Under the pieces are notes generated by a model. It saw only the letters and a list, made by a program, of their open reading frames with translations. It was not told the DNA's origin and searched no databases. Shown piece after piece: positions 1-10,551 of a stretch of 53,344 nucleotides of DNA (within the stretch, counting starts at the first letter, position 1; every line of letters begins with the position of its first letter). The translations under genes and the position numbers were made by a program. Origin of the DNA: Symsagittifera roscoffensis (lineage: Eukaryota > Xenacoelomorpha > Acoela > Convolutidae); contig NC_087068.1 in assembly GCF_963678635.1 (NCBI RefSeq), positions 5,983,563 to 6,036,906 on the forward strand, in the 5' to 3' direction.

Positions 1-1577
1 GTATTTATTAGATTTTGTTGTTGAATTGGTTGTTGATGTTGTGCATCTATTGGTTGTGGAGAAAAATTTCTATGATTTGTACGTGTTTTCTGTATTCCTT
101 GTCTACGATATTCTTGAGTATTTGGTGCAAATATATCTGGTTGTAAGAAATCATCATCTGAGGATAAATAATCCATTTGATAAGATGTCTGTTTTTTATT
201 TTTATTTTGTTGAAAAAATGGGTAATTTTCACTGTGATCCTGTGGAGGATTTGTTTGGAAATTTATTGAATTAGGTTGGGTCATTGGGTTATCCCAATTT
301 CGAGATCTTGTATATTGGTTAAAATTTCTTTGTGGTTGGTTATATGTTTTTGATGGATGTGTATAATTATAATTATGGTCTGTAAAGTTGTTTCTAGTGA
401 ATGTTTTGCGTGTTTTTGATGGTATTGTCATGGGTCTGTATGTTTGGTAATCCATATGTGAATATTTAGGGGCAACCGAAGGTTTAACGGTTGATTGTAA
501 GGTTACCTGTGTTTGTGAAGGATTTGTATTTCTTGGTGTTGTTAAATTTGGGCGTATTGGTGAAATACTTTGTTGTGTAGTTGTTGTGTGTACAATTTCT
601 TCATTTATGAAGTGTGATGGTGTCTGGATATCTTGTTGAGTAAGATTCCTAGTTCCATTGAGGTTTTCATTGTGTATAACTGTAGAGTTTAAACTATTAT
701 TTTGTGTATCGGGCAAAAATGTATTATAGTTTAATGGTGTTGCATCAATGGTTAATGGTATTACTTTTACATAATCTCTTATGTAAGATATTGTACTTAT
801 TGCTTGACTTGAGATTGATTGTGGGAAGCTTATAAATGCGGGATGAGACCATTCGGGGTCCCAAACATAATCTGATTGTTCTGTGATAGCGGTATCATCG
901 TTCGAGTTTTGGGGTCTAAAATTTTTTCTTGCTTGTGCAATTAAATCAATATTGTGTGTGAAATAATCTATTATGAACCATGCCAAAATTTTTTGTAGAT
1001 CGTGTTTTGTATGTTGTGAAACGTCGTCTTTCGTGAAATTTTCTTTAATGATGTTTAAATAACTAGAGAGTAGTGTGATTTCATGTCGTACTTTCAAATG
1101 TTTAGATGTTTCTGTCGGTGAGACATTTGTTATTGGGATTTCGTTTTCTAATATCGAAATATAACTATATATTATTGCGAAAACTTCATTGGTGAATATG
1201 GAGTTTGCTCTTTGTGAGTTATGATATTGGATGCTTTTTATATATTCTGAAAAAACTTTTGAAAATTCTAAATCAAGATCGTCTGTTTGAATTGTATATT
1301 TTCTATTATTATGGTTTGGTGAGGTGAATTCTATGGAGTAGATTCCATACTGTTGTGTTATGTTGCATATATCTTTTAAGTAGTGGTCTATGATTTGTCT
1401 TTTGATTTTTACATCTGGGAACTCTGTTTTACATGGACTGATTCCGGGTTCAAATAAATTTACGAGTAAATTTTGACAAAATATGTGTTGTCCTCTATCA
1501 GTATCTGCATCTACTATAAAAGGAAAGATTTCATCATCATCTGGACTTTCTTCACCTGGGGTGTGCGTTGAGCTCAT
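1..1577 (-). CDS. gag-pol: Gag-Pol, N-terminal part (partial, copy 1)
   Basis: Reading on the minus strand from the ATG at 1577, this is the first ~525 codons of the Gag-Pol frame found complete in copy 2. The frame runs off the window edge. No insertion or deletion separates it from copy 2 over this stretch (constant coordinate offset), so the frame appears open, although I compared codons by eye and not exhaustively. The region is the large N-terminal half of Gag upstream of the capsid-like segment: an alpha-helical N-terminal part, then a Q/N/P/T-rich linker. The start overlaps the end of orf155 by 26 bases. Differences from copy 2 include a Thr/Ser change close to the start and a Pro/Ala change in the linker. 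Confidence 0.85.
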   Translation of the reverse strand, partial: MSSTHTPGEESPDDDEIFPFIVDADTDRGQHIFCQNLLVNLFEPGISPCKTEFPDVKIKRQIIDHYLKDICNITQQYGIYSIEFTSPNHNNRKYTIQTDDLDLEFSKVFSEYIKSIQYHNSQRANSIFTNEVFAIIYSYISILENEIPITNVSPTETSKHLKVRHEITLLSSYLNIIKENFTKDDVSQHTKHDLQKILAWFIIDYFTHNIDLIAQARKNFRPQNSNDDTAITEQSDYVWDPEWSHPAFISFPQSISSQAISTISYIRDYVKVIPLTIDATPLNYNTFLPDTQNNSLNSTVIHNENLNGTRNLTQQDIQTPSHFINEEIVHTTTTQQSISPIRPNLTTPRNTNPSQTQVTLQSTVKPSVAPKYSHMDYQTYRPMTIPSKTRKTFTRNNFTDHNYNYTHPSKTYNQPQRNFNQYTRSRNWDNPMTQPNSINFQTNPPQDHSENYPFFQQNKNKKQTSYQMDYLSSDDDFLQPDIFAPNTQEYRRQGIQKTRTNHRNFSPQPIDAQHQQPIQQQNLIN

Positions 1578-2019
1578 TTTTTTGTTCGATGACTGTTAAT
1601 ATGTAATTATTAATGTGTCGAATTGGTTGATTCCAATTGTATAAATGTACTGGTTTGTGTTTATACTGCTTTTTTATTCTTCTTTTTCCTCTTTTTGATG
1701 AATTTGAAGTTGTTTCTGAGTCAGAAAAATATAATTGATCGTGAAGTGGGTAATTTTTATCTATTGATTCTTTTAGTTTGTAAAGTTCGTCTAAACTGTT
1801 GGTTTCTGATTCTGAAAATGCGTTTCGATTTTTTGAAAATCTTTTTCGTGTTATTTGTCTTTGTTTCGTTTTTATTTTTCTTTTTAGTGTTTGTCGTTTT
1901 GTTCGAATGTATCCAACTGTTTGTGTATGAGGTGTGATTACAAGGTCGTATTTTTTGTTATCTATTTCACAATTGTGTAAAACGATTGTTTGTTTATTTC
2001 CTAGGTTTTGAAATGACAT
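1552..2019 (-). CDS. orf155, basic protein of unknown function (copy 1)
   Basis: This is a 155-residue frame directly upstream of gag and overlapping it by 26 bases. It is strongly basic: residues ~40-62 contain repeated Arg/Lys clusters, and a second cluster (RGKRRIKKQYK) lies near residue 112. An acidic/Ser-rich stretch lies between them. It has no signal peptide or membrane segment. The copy-2 protein differs at about seven residues, for example Gln4/Lys. Its position before gag and its arginine-rich segments recall RNA-binding or nuclear regulatory proteins of complex retroviruses, but I see no homology that proves this. Its presence intact in two insertions supports it as a real gene. 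Confidence 0.7.
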   Translation of the reverse strand: MSFQNLGNKQTIVLHNCEIDNKKYDLVITPHTQTVGYIRTKRQTLKRKIKTKQRQITRKRFSKNRNAFSESETNSLDELYKLKESIDKNYPLHDQLYFSDSETTSNSSKRGKRRIKKQYKHKPVHLYNWNQPIRHINNYILTVIEQKNELNAHPR

Positions 2020-2952
2020 AAGGTTTAGAATGACGGATGCAAAAGGTTGTTAAATGATTTCTATTTTCTTAAACTGTTAGTTCTTACGATTTTTTGGTTA
2101 GCTTAACCTGGGTCTATTTGTTCAGGGTTGGAGAGAAAAGTATATCGATTCCGAAGAATGATTTTTTACTTTCTCGTGGCTAGTATAAGTTAAGGTGTTA
2201 ACTTACTTAATCTTACTTAGGGGTAGTGATTGTGTTCAAGGGTTGGAGAATAGTAAATCGATCCACAAGGTTCAGGTATAATTAGAACGCGAGTAGTTCG
2301 TTAGATACTATTTTAAACTTACTAAGTCTAAGATTTATCCTGGGTCTGTTAAGAGGAGGGGTCAAGTGAAGGATGAATAACCGAAGTTCTTCACTGTTTA
2401 TCCTAATTTGAATGATTAGTTTTGTTTAAAAATTTCTATTAGTCTTGGGTCTTTAGAAAGGGTTGGGTAGTGAATCGACGTTTGAGGTCGTTAGACACTA
2501 ATTAAGTGGGTGGGGGAGAACAAAGTTGTTCTGTTTGATCCAAGGATAAGCCTTGATGATCAAATTTGAAATTTAATTAAGTAGAAAATGATTTAAGATC
2601 CAAGGATAAGCCTTGATGATCTGGTTTTAAAATTAAGTGAATTTAAGTTTTAATAAAATTTTAAATGTGTGTAAAGGAAAGATTTAGTGTTTTGATGATA
2701 TTAGTGGGTTTATGATTGCTGTTATGTTTTAGATGATGGAGCTGGAACAACAGGATGATTTATGATTACTAACCATTTATTGTCATGCTACTAATTTTTA
2801 TTTTTTATTTTTCAATAAATATTTTTCAAATATGTTTTTTATATTACTGCAGAGTTTTAGGAAAACGATCTTAGATCTTTTTATCAATCGTTATTGTATA
2901 TTAATAATTTTGTTTAGCGCCTGTAATGATTTTGAGGATTGACTTCAAAATT
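2020..2952 (-). promoter_or_regulatory. 5' leader between orf77 and orf155 (copy 1)
   Basis: Non-coding leader equivalent to 33130-34060 of copy 2. It carries the same two copies of a 25-base hairpin-forming repeat (around 2536-2560 and 2596-2620), the same three imperfect copies of a CCAACCCT-containing motif, and the same GTAAGT-type donor candidates. Conservation of these motifs in both insertions suggests cis-acting RNA structure such as packaging or splicing signals. That role is inferred. Confidence 0.5.
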
Positions 2953-3186
2953 TTATGTTTGCAAATGAAAATCTAAATTCATTGCCAGTAGTATTCTAAA
3001 TATAAAAGTTTGTTCTGGTTTTTGCCTAACTATCATATAGCTATATGGCAAGTTTCTACTTTGTCGTATGTCGTCTCTGGTTCGAGGTCTTCTTCCAATT
3101 CCGGGTAGTTCTGTTATGGTTCGGAATATTGGCTCTGATCTATTGAGTCGTAGAGACATTTCGATTAAATTATTGTCGTATAACAT
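2953..3186 (-). CDS. orf77, small conserved protein of unknown function (copy 1)
   Basis: A 77-residue frame in the leader, about 90 bases downstream of the LTR in element orientation. The predicted protein is identical to that of copy 2 (32896-33129), although the DNA differs at three positions that I could find, all silent (Ser AGC/AGT, Arg AGG/CGG, Lys AAA/AAG). It is basic, with an RRPRTRDD segment near residue 32, and has no signal peptide or membrane helix. I recognise no family. The silent-only changes argue that it is translated and under constraint. Confidence 0.6.
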   Translation of the reverse strand: MLYDNNLIEMSLRLNRSEPIFRTITELPGIGRRPRTRDDIRQSRNLPYSYMIVRQKPEQTFIFRILLAMNLDFHLQT

Positions 3187-3253
3187 TTTGTAAATGTTTT
3201 TGTCTAATTTCTAATCTATTTTGGTTAATTCTAAGCTATTAAGGTCTTGTTCG

Positions 3254-3271
3254 AGACTTATGGTCGCACCA
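3254..3271 (-). promoter_or_regulatory. Primer binding site (copy 1)
   Basis: Two bases inside the LTR. In element orientation it begins TGGTGCGACC, matching the CCA end of a tRNA. It is identical in copy 2. Confidence 0.7.
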
Positions 3272-3273
3272 GA

Positions 3274-3683
3274 TGAGTTAGGACCGAGTTGGTTAACTCA
3301 TAGAGTAATTTCGGATAGGGTACACCGTCTGCTCGTCACGCTATCTTATTTTCGGCCGGATAGATTCGTGCAACTTCTTAGTCTAATACCGATCCTAATC
3401 TTACTCTTATACTATCTAGTCTCAGGTTGTTTAACTAGTCTCTGCTAGGCTCAATAGATCTAGGGTATACTGGTTTATTGCGGCTGCTGAAGTGCTCGGG
3501 AGAGTCCAACTAATTTCTAAGTTAAATTCAAATCTCTCTGGTGCTGAAATTACAAGTAACTTCAGCACTTACAAATAAGTGGGTTGTTAGTTAGATGGAT
3601 CATGATTGGTTAATATTAAATACTTTACATTGGTAAAATATCTAATTTATCCAATCATAAAATGTAGTTTAGATCAGGTTCCA
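3274..3683 (-). repeat. 5' LTR of copy 1 (410 bp)
   Basis: Same length as both LTRs of copy 2 and ending TG...CA in element orientation. It carries the near-perfect palindrome (3541-3568) and the AATAAA signal. It differs by a few substitutions and by a cluster of six changes in the last 27 bp (3274-3300), where the inverted arms are kept but the loop is replaced. Confidence 0.95.
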
Positions 3684-4099
3684 CAAGGAAGAAATTAATA
3701 AAGAATTATGATTTATTTTGGATTATTTATGTCTTATCTCGATTCTGATTGGTTGAAACAGTATTTGTCTAAATACTGACGAGTATGAATACACGGTTGT
3801 CTAAATACAGGCCGCACTCCAGTTATAAAAAAAGACAAAAAAAGGCGTTCTCAGCCACGATATATCCGCACGACAACCAAAAGTTGAAAAAGAATGCAGT
3901 ATTTGGAACTAGTTTTATGAACTTGAATCAACTGAAGTTGTTTGAAGACAAGGAAGTTTGAAAGTTTTTGTATCCCTCAATTTTTGTGATGAGAATCATA
4001 ATTTTTCTATATAATTGATGATATCTTAGATAGTGTTTTTTTTTCCACTGGACTCATTCAGACATGTGACAACATTTGGCCGATTTGCTTCCTTTTAAG
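3684..4099. other. Flank of copy 1 / probable intron
   Basis: AT-rich sequence between the LTR and the first visible FN3 exon. It includes a T-rich tract and an acceptor (CTTTTAAG) before 4100. No gene seen. Confidence 0.5.
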
Positions 4100-4329
4100 G
4101 TATGTGGTGTTCGTGGAGAGTCGTCGGATGCAGTCGTACACGAGTAGAGACAAGTGGGGGAGTAGAGAGCAGGGCCACTTCCTCGTGTCACACAAGAGTG
4201 AGCCCCCTCTGTTGTTGCGCACGGGGGCGGAGCCGAGGGCGGTGGAGGGGCTGAGGGTGGGGACAGTGACAGACACTAGTGTGGATGTGAAGTGGAATCT
4301 ACCAGACACAAATGGGTTCACTATTCTGG
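4100..4329 (+). CDS. FN3-repeat protein, exon A
   Basis: First visible exon of a large multi-exon gene. The reading frame contains VEGLRVGTVTDTSVDVKW followed by a Pro-Asp-Thr-Asn loop, the A, B and C strands of a fibronectin type III domain with its conserved Trp. Acceptor: AG at 4098-4099 after a pyrimidine tract. Donor: GT at 4330. The exon ends with one base of a codon (phase 1), and exon B supplies the other two to restore glycine and the canonical GF(R) strand. Upstream of the FN3 start is a basic/Ser-rich linker. Whether earlier exons exist lies beyond what I can see. The family resembles RIM-binding-type tandem FN3 proteins by its GY-x-V-x-x-NG strands in later domains, but this is only a suggestion. 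Confidence 0.75.
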
Positions 4330-5100
4330 GTGAGAAAACAATTTTTTGACCAATCAGATTGAAGGAAAATATTTAACTCCCAAAAAAAAACAGAAAGCTC
4401 AAACTTGCAGCAACTGCTATATTTAACAGTGAGCACTTTTTATACTTTGAGGGGGGGGGGGGGGTTTAATAGAATTCTAATAGGGAAGGGGAGATGTTTA
4501 CGTTATATTTGAGAAAACAATAAAATACATTGAAAGAACAGACGAGTTGTAGTGAATAAAAATTACTGAGTATCCAACACGTACGCATACTTAAAGACTG
4601 AAGTATTCATGCAGCCATTTGGCTCTCAGTAGAGAAATTGTCACCTGATCAAGATCACTCTGATGACCCCCCGAGTGGGAGGGGGGAGCAGGGGGGACGT
4701 AAAGGGGGCACTGCCTCCAGCCTCAGCAGACGAAGCGAGTCCTCTCTGTGTTAGTATATAGTGCACGGTTTTCCATATTTTTCATGTAGTCCACTATGAA
4801 AGCTTTAGAGCTGCAAAATAATTATCATCAAATATTTAACCATCGGGCATAATTTTTAAAAAAAAATACAATTTTCAGCATGAATGAAACAAACCGTTGA
4901 TTGTACTGAAGTGGCTTAATCTTGTTTCTGATTGCTCTCATTTTGAGAACTCAGTTGATGTGAATTTCATCTTGAAGAAGATGCATGATTTGATTTGTTC
5001 TGATTGACCTTTCATCTCTGCGTGTTGGTTTGCCAATTGTGGATTAACCCTAATGAACCTTTGTTTATGAAGTGTTCACAGACGCGAGAAATGATTTCAG
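4330..5100 (+). other. Intron A-B
   Basis: GT at 4330 and AG at 5099-5100. Contains a 14-base G run near 4451 and AT-rich filler. No other feature seen. Confidence 0.7.
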
Positions 5101-5281
5101 GGTTCAGAATAGAGTTCGACGAAGTGATCAACCACGAGCAACCCGAGAGTTTTTCCCCGGAGAAGGAAGAGCGACCGACAGCTGGCATAGTTACACTTCC
5201 GCCGACCAGCAGGAGTCACACAGTTGACAATTTGGATCCAGTGTCCATCTACAACATCACTGTGATCACAGTCTCCGACAG
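5101..5281 (+). CDS. FN3-repeat protein, exon B
   Basis: Completes the FN3 domain begun in exon A: strand C' (GFRIEFDEV), a Pro/Glu-rich loop, then SIYNITVITVSD, the typical F-G strands with the conserved aromatic. It enters in phase 1 and leaves in phase 2 at the GT at 5282, and exon C supplies the missing G. One Asn-Ile-Thr glycosylation-type site lies in the F strand. A longer frame through 5004 is intronic read-through. Confidence 0.75.
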
Positions 5282-7172
5282 GTAGAGTGCCGGGTCCTAG
5301 TTGGGACACACTTTAACAGTCTTTTTGCATGTCGAAACTTAAAAAAAAATGCTTAAGTTCACTGAGCCAAAAAAGCAAGAAAAAAATGATGCCCACATTG
5401 ATAAAAAAAGATTGCAATCGATTTTATTTTATACAATTACAATAGAGATCTATTCAAAAGTATCTCAATATCAAAAGTAAATTGAATGGACTTGTTAGCT
5501 CAAACTATCGGTTCTTAGCCATCCTTTTTTATTTTTTTAACATTCTTATGTATACAGATTTTTCGAATTGTTCGACTATAATTTAGTATACATATCTTGG
5601 AAATAAAACTAGAATGCCTTTCAGAGGATTTTTTTAAACTGATATTTGACCTGAAAAGAAACTATAGGAAAACTTAAAATAAAAATTCTAGCATCAAAAA
5701 TTAAATATTCCAGCTCAGGGGCGGATCTAGGATTTTCTCGAGGGGGGGGGGGCGGATGATTTTCAAAAAATTCGAAAATAATTTAGACGACTTTTTTTTA
5801 AGGTCGATCAGGTTGATTTTCCGAGCTCTCCCAGAGCAGTAAAAATACCCTGTTTTGGCCAAATTTTCTGCGCCGCAGGCATTTTTTTGAAAAAACAGAT
5901 CAAAAAAGCCGTTTTTGGGCACTTTTTGGAAAATTTTGACAAAAAAACTTGTTTTTTTTGGCGCGCGCTCCCCCTCAAAATTAGTATATATTGGCGCCGA
6001 AGGCGCCTTTAGAAAAATTTGAGGGTCGGTCGGCCAAAAATGGATTTCTTAAAAAGTATCAAAGGGGGGACCCTTTGGGTTGGCAGGGGTTCGAATCCCT
6101 GAGGAGAGGGCGTCCGCCCCCCCCCCCCCCCCCCCCGCCCCCCCCCCCTAAATTCGCCCCTGTTCCAGCTGCTTCTTTTCAGACTTTTTTATTCGTTTTA
6201 CAAAATAGCGCCGAAAATGTTGATCTTAAAATGGCATTTGTAGACATTTTGATTGTATTTACTTTTTCACCGCTGGAACCCATTGATTGCAAAATTTTTA
6301 AGTGATCCCTTCCAACATAAACGGAATAAGTGTTGCTGATTGTTGTGCATCCAGCTCAAAACAGCATGTTTCGACAATTTTAAGGTGAGCAAAAAATAAT
6401 GTTGAAGAATTTTGCTTTTCATTTTTTTTCTATTCATATTTCTTAGAAAACAGCAACTGTCAGAATGCAACGAACTAAAACCAAATTGAGCTCAAATTCA
6501 GTGTCACATGTTTTACTATCATCAAAGTGTTCGAAAAATTGACAAAAATGCAGCCTAATTTTTTTTCCTTACATATTTTTCTGATTCTTAAAAAAATTGA
6601 AACAGGGCCTATAATATGGTACCGTACTCCTTGCCCTCTACGAGTTCTCTGTGAGGTAGTTGAAATGCGTTGGAAAAAGAACACCCTCCCCATATTTTTT
6701 CGCAAAACGTGAAGTTGTCGGAACAAAAATAGAAAAACGCTTCAACCAATGGTCTGTTGATTGCCTTTTAGACTGAAAAATCATATCGATTGCTCTTTTA
6801 AGTCTTTTTGTGCCAACTTGAAGCTACTAAACAAGTGCACGCTATACCAGATTTGAAGCGGTTTTCAATCAAGTTACCAGCTGTTAGTGGTCACTAAAAA
6901 AATGGAGTAAAAAATAAAATTTGATAGCAACTCCAGAAAAAATATCCAACCGCACAATTTTTTTTTTTCAAAATGGTTTTGTTGATTTTCGTTTTACGTG
7001 ACATCTTGTCAAAAAGAGACACAAAAAAGTTATCTTAATTGAATTACTAAAAACTTATTTTGGTATCTTCACTCATTTCTTGCATCCTTGTTGCCAAAAA
7101 ATCTGGCCGATGGCGCGGTTATCTTAGTCTCTTTTGTTTGTTAATAACTTTTTTTGGCTTCGCTCTGATCAG
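5282..7172 (+). other. Intron B-C
   Basis: AT-rich intron with donor at 5282 and acceptor AG at 7171-7172. It contains the hAT MITE at 5716-6162. I see nothing else coding. Confidence 0.65.
5716..6162 (+). mobile_element. hAT-type MITE, copy 1 (447 bp)
   Basis: Begins CAGGGGCGGATCTAGG and ends in the imperfect inverse (CTAAATTCGCCCCTG). It is flanked on both sides by the perfect 8-bp duplication TTCCAGCT (5708-5715 and 6163-6170). The 8-bp duplication and CAGGG termini are hallmarks of hAT transposons, and there is no coding capacity. It holds G and C homopolymers near the ends and an internal segment (TTTTTTGGCGCGCGCTCCCC) shared by the other copies. Confidence 0.9.
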
Positions 7173-7320
7173 GTATTTTGAGAACACCGACACTTCCTTC
7201 ATGCGACCAACAGAAGGAGGATTGATGCAATCAGGAGGAGCCAACTGGAACTGGGAGATGCCATCTGAGTTGACTCCGGAGGAACTGCAGTCACCCTGGC
7301 TTCCCAATGTCTCTGTCCAG
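7173..7320 (+). CDS. FN3-repeat protein, exon C
   Basis: Enters with one base completing the Arg codon of exon B and ends in phase 0 before GT at 7321. The 49 codons encode an inter-domain linker rich in Gly, Glu and Trp (NWNWEMPSELTPEEL), then LPNVSVQ, which may be the first strand of the next FN3 domain. Phase agreement with both neighbours and an acceptor after a T-rich tract support it. Confidence 0.7.
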
Positions 7321-9285
7321 GTAGTTACACATTACACGAAAAACCTGCAATCGAGTGTATTTGTTCACTTCGCTTTCTCCGAATCAAAATTAGCGTGTTT
7401 TCGATAAGCGCGCAAAAAAACACCATTCATCATAGAATAGTTCGTCCATAGGCACGAAAATTAAACAAGCAAATCAATAACTTCATTGCGAGAACAAACT
7501 GTCCACTGAATAGGCGCACTGTTTGGTATATGGTCACTGGATTCCGTGGATTCCACGCACCAATGAAAATTAACGTCAATTTAACGACACATTAGTTTTT
7601 ATCGCAGACGGCAGCGAGCAAAATTAACTAGTTGTTCTGGATTCCGCAAGTTTAAGCTGAAATAACTTCTCTAAAATAGGAAGCAACCTCATCTAGTTTT
7701 TCACTCAGCGTATTGTCCGGGTCGAAATGTTTCAAACAATTTTCTAATTGCAAGGTCTAATTACTGTTCAATTGCAACTTTTTCTAATATTTGGCCAAAC
7801 AAAAGTTCAACCAACTCATTGGGGACGAAACTTGAAGCATGAATGCGCCTATATGTCAAATTCAGCTCTTGACTGCCTTCATATATGCGCTTAAGTCCAA
7901 TTTTTTTTAACTTATTGGTTTATGGCTTGAGTTAGGTGAAATTAGCATCCTTTCAGCTGGGATGCGTGAAAGCGGGCCGAGAAAGCGTTGAGCGCTGCTC
8001 GTTCGAAGTCGAAGAAAATCCTCTGTGGCTCTGCTTCGTGAATTAGCTCTAAGAGTTCAGGAATTTTTTTGAAAAAGTGCTCACAATTATAGTGGAGCAG
8101 AGCATAAGTGAAAGGTGGGTAAAAGCTAGTTATCTTTATATGAACGGTATTCAGATGCTACAACTGCATCGGAAATATTTTAAAGGCTCCATTGCAAAGC
8201 CAGACGTTGGATGAAATTTATCATTGTCGTGATTGTCAAAAAAAGAACTCGCTCAGTATATTAGTTTTCTTTGACAATTCGAAGTGCATGTCATATATTT
8301 GCGGAACGAAATGCCTGTCAATTGTTTTTGTCGGTTGAACGCCCGGTTAATGGCAGAGCGCGAAGGCAAAGCAAATTGGACTGCTTCCTCATCGGACACT
8401 CTTGAAAGGCAGTTGCAATAATGCAGCTGTGGACGGGTACTTGCTGCGTTTTGGTAACTTGCTTCATTTGTTGCAATGACATAGTGGCGTCTGACCCGCC
8501 ACAGAACACTTCGTGACAGTGGTCATTTTTTGTACATAAAAAACTTTCTCCCTGAGTGACTGGAGTCACCTTGATTTTGTGGGAGTGCCAACATGAACAC
8601 TTTCACTGTTCATTGCCATTCTCTGCTTCTTGCTTTTTCGTGAATTCGTGTGCCTCCATGATAAGCGTTTTGCGATATCGTTTTGTTAATCTCCATATAG
8701 TTTGGCTCATTGTGTACAGTTTGAAATAATAAATTGATTTGATTTTGCTGTTTACAATGTTAGTTACTGTTATTGGTGATTAAAACTTGCTAAATTGATG
8801 AGAATTTTATTATTATTAAGCTTTTATATTATATTGAACTCTGTTCATTGTTATAATTATTTGTCGATTTGTTCATGGAAGCGCTAAAATAAACTTTGAA
8901 AAATAATTTTACTGGAGTTCGCGGCCTTGTTTATGATTGTAACTATCACATGCCAGTAATAAGACTTGTTCGCTTGCCTAAGTTGTACAAAATTGGACGA
9001 AAACTCTGAATTTCCAAAACCAATTATTAATTGACACTGGGAAAAATTTTAAAAGTCTTTCGAATAATAACCAACAGGTCGTTAATTTAATGAGCGACTC
9101 AACCCTTTTTAACAATTATTTGTGGTGCTGGTTTTTTTTTCAGTGGAAAAAATGGTGATTAGAAAAAAAATCATAGTTTGATATTAAAAACAAAACTAAA
9201 ACCCAGCTCTTCTTGGTTGAAATAATTGTTTTCCACATACTTTGTATTTTTCTCCTTGCTTGAAACTGTATACTTTTTGATGTAG
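7321..9285 (+). other. Intron C-D
   Basis: About 2 kb, AT-rich, with donor at 7321 and acceptor AG at 9284-9285. Short frames on both strands have no coding character. No transposon ends recognised. Confidence 0.6.
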
Positions 9286-9519
9286 GCTGAGACAACGAGT
9301 AGAGGGGATGGTATGTCTCTGGTTGTGACAGACAGACAGCCACACAGCATTCGAGTCAAGTGGTCAACCTCTGCTTCATCCTACCAACTCATCAGTTGGA
9401 GGAATGTTCTAGAACAATCCCAAGGCCACACATTACCAGGAGGAGGAGGAGCAGCAATGAAGAAGAGGCTGAAGGCAGACACTAGACACTATTGCATTGA
9501 GGGCCTCGTGCCTGGAAGG
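9286..9519 (+). CDS. FN3-repeat protein, exon D
   Basis: 78 codons, phase 0 at both ends. It carries MSLVVTDRQPHSIRVKW, the B and C strands of a second FN3 domain with the conserved Trp, then the YQLISWRNVLE strand, a Gly-rich loop and the E-F region ending CIEGLVPGR. The domain is finished by VYEVTLKVF at the start of exon E. Donor GT at 9520. Confidence 0.8.
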
Positions 9520-9731
9520 GTGAGTCAAGTCCACTGAGTAGATATGATAACTTTTCTTTCGAAAGAGAATGAATACAAATTAGCAATCAGAACCCGAATT
9601 TGGTAGAGTTTGGGTTCACAATTGTTGATTGAGTTTAAACTGTTTTTACCCTGTTCCAAAATAAGTCACAATTTATCTGCAAAAACTCTCTAAAACAAAG
9701 CGAAAAACTGTTTTCTCTCTATGTTCTGCAG

Positions 9732-10121
9732 GTGTACGAAGTGACCTTGAAAGTGTTCCCAGACAGTGGCGAAGATACCAACTCGGCTTATGAAACGGAC
9801 GCTGATTCTTCCGACCGTCTCCTGTGCCCTCCCCTCCTCTGCCGCACTCCGGATCCGGTGGAGGCGCCGATTGTCTGTGTGCAGAGCTATACCAGTTCAC
9901 AGCTGTGTGTCGCCTGGGACAAGCCAACTCTGTTCTCCTCCGAGAGCCAATCACAGCACGAGTTGCTCGGCTACACAGTCTTGGCCAATGGGAAGTTGTT
10001 CACGAAGCTGCCCCCCTCAGCCCAGACTTGCTTCCTGGCCAAGTGTAGACCTGGGAAGAGATACACTGTGTGTGTAACTGCACTCACGAAACCAACCATC
10101 AAGAGGAAGCTCAGATTCCAG
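9732..10121 (+). CDS. FN3-repeat protein, exon E
   Basis: 130 codons, phase 0 at both ends, with acceptor TTCTGCAG and donor at 10122. It begins with the F-G strands of the second FN3 domain (VYEVTLKVFPDSG), has an acidic linker, then encodes a complete third FN3 domain: PDPVEAPIVCVQSYTSSQL, a Trp-containing C strand, LLGYTVLANGK and KRYTVCVTALT. The GY-x-V-x-x-NG pattern recurs in domains 5 and 8 of this gene. The exon has many cysteines, unusual for an extracellular FN3, so a cytoplasmic location is possible. Confidence 0.8.
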
Positions 10122-10551
10122 GTCCAAATTCAATTCTATGTTCTCTCACAAATGTATCCCTTTATATCCTTAACTGGTCCTTCCCTCTTGGATAACCATG
10201 TTAAAAAGAGCTGTTGGCAAAAAAGGTTAAGTCATTTTCCCTTAATCAAAAAGACGGTGGTTCGAGGCCCACTATGATTCGTACTCGTTGCTTGAGGGTG
10301 AGGCAACATTACCCAGCCCAGAAAAATAACCAAAATTGGATCTAACTCTTAAGCAGAGGCACAGCAGCGGTTCTCCGTGACGAACTAAACAGATCGCATC
10401 TTAGTCTTTTCCCTCTGGAATAAATGGTGTTTTTTTTCAATAGTTTGTGTTATTTGATCAAGAAGAAGATTCTTGCACGATGTCCTCCGTAGTTTTCTAT
10501 TATGATTCGTCTATTATGTCTATATTAGTTGTATTATGAATTTCCCTTCAG
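10122..10551 (+). other. Intron E-F with a tRNA-like fossil
   Basis: 430-base intron. Around 10259-10269 the bases GGTTCGAGGCC match the RNA polymerase III B-box consensus; a weak A-box-like stretch lies near 10208, and a CAACATTACCCAGCCCAG tail follows. This could be a degenerate tRNA-derived SINE. Confidence 0.35.

Larger units (their letters stand above)
1..3683 (-). mobile_element. LTR retroelement copy 1 (5' part, cut by window edge)
   Basis: This is the 5' portion of the same retroelement family as the complete copy at 32399-51316, in the opposite orientation. It comprises a 410-bp LTR, primer binding site, leader, orf77, orf155 and about 1.58 kb of gag. The two copies are collinear: between positions 1 and 2019, position p here matches position 36080-p there, and a net 2-base offset appears in the leader. 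The rest of the element lies outside the window, so its second LTR and target duplication cannot be checked. The sequence differs from copy 2 by scattered substitutions and by a changed LTR end, so it is a separate insertion and not an assembly duplicate. It lies antisense to, and upstream of, the first visible FN3 exon. Confidence 0.95.

Noticed and set aside
26-274. 82-residue plus-strand frame, also at 35806-36054 on the minus strand
   Set aside because: Antisense shadow of the A-rich, stop-poor Gag frame; present in both copies only because the DNA is homologous.
1623-1937. 104-residue Phe/Leu-rich frame opposite orf155 (also 34143-34457)
   Set aside because: Complement of Lys/Arg-rich codons gives artificial Phe/Leu runs; a mirror of orf155.
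6115-6148. Poly-proline frame from a C run
   Set aside because: Homopolymer at the MITE end, not coding.
7060-7407. 115-residue frame with an N-terminal hydrophobic segment
   Set aside because: The hydrophobic start is intron sequence; the acceptor at 7171-7172 and phase agreement place only 7173-7320 in the exon.
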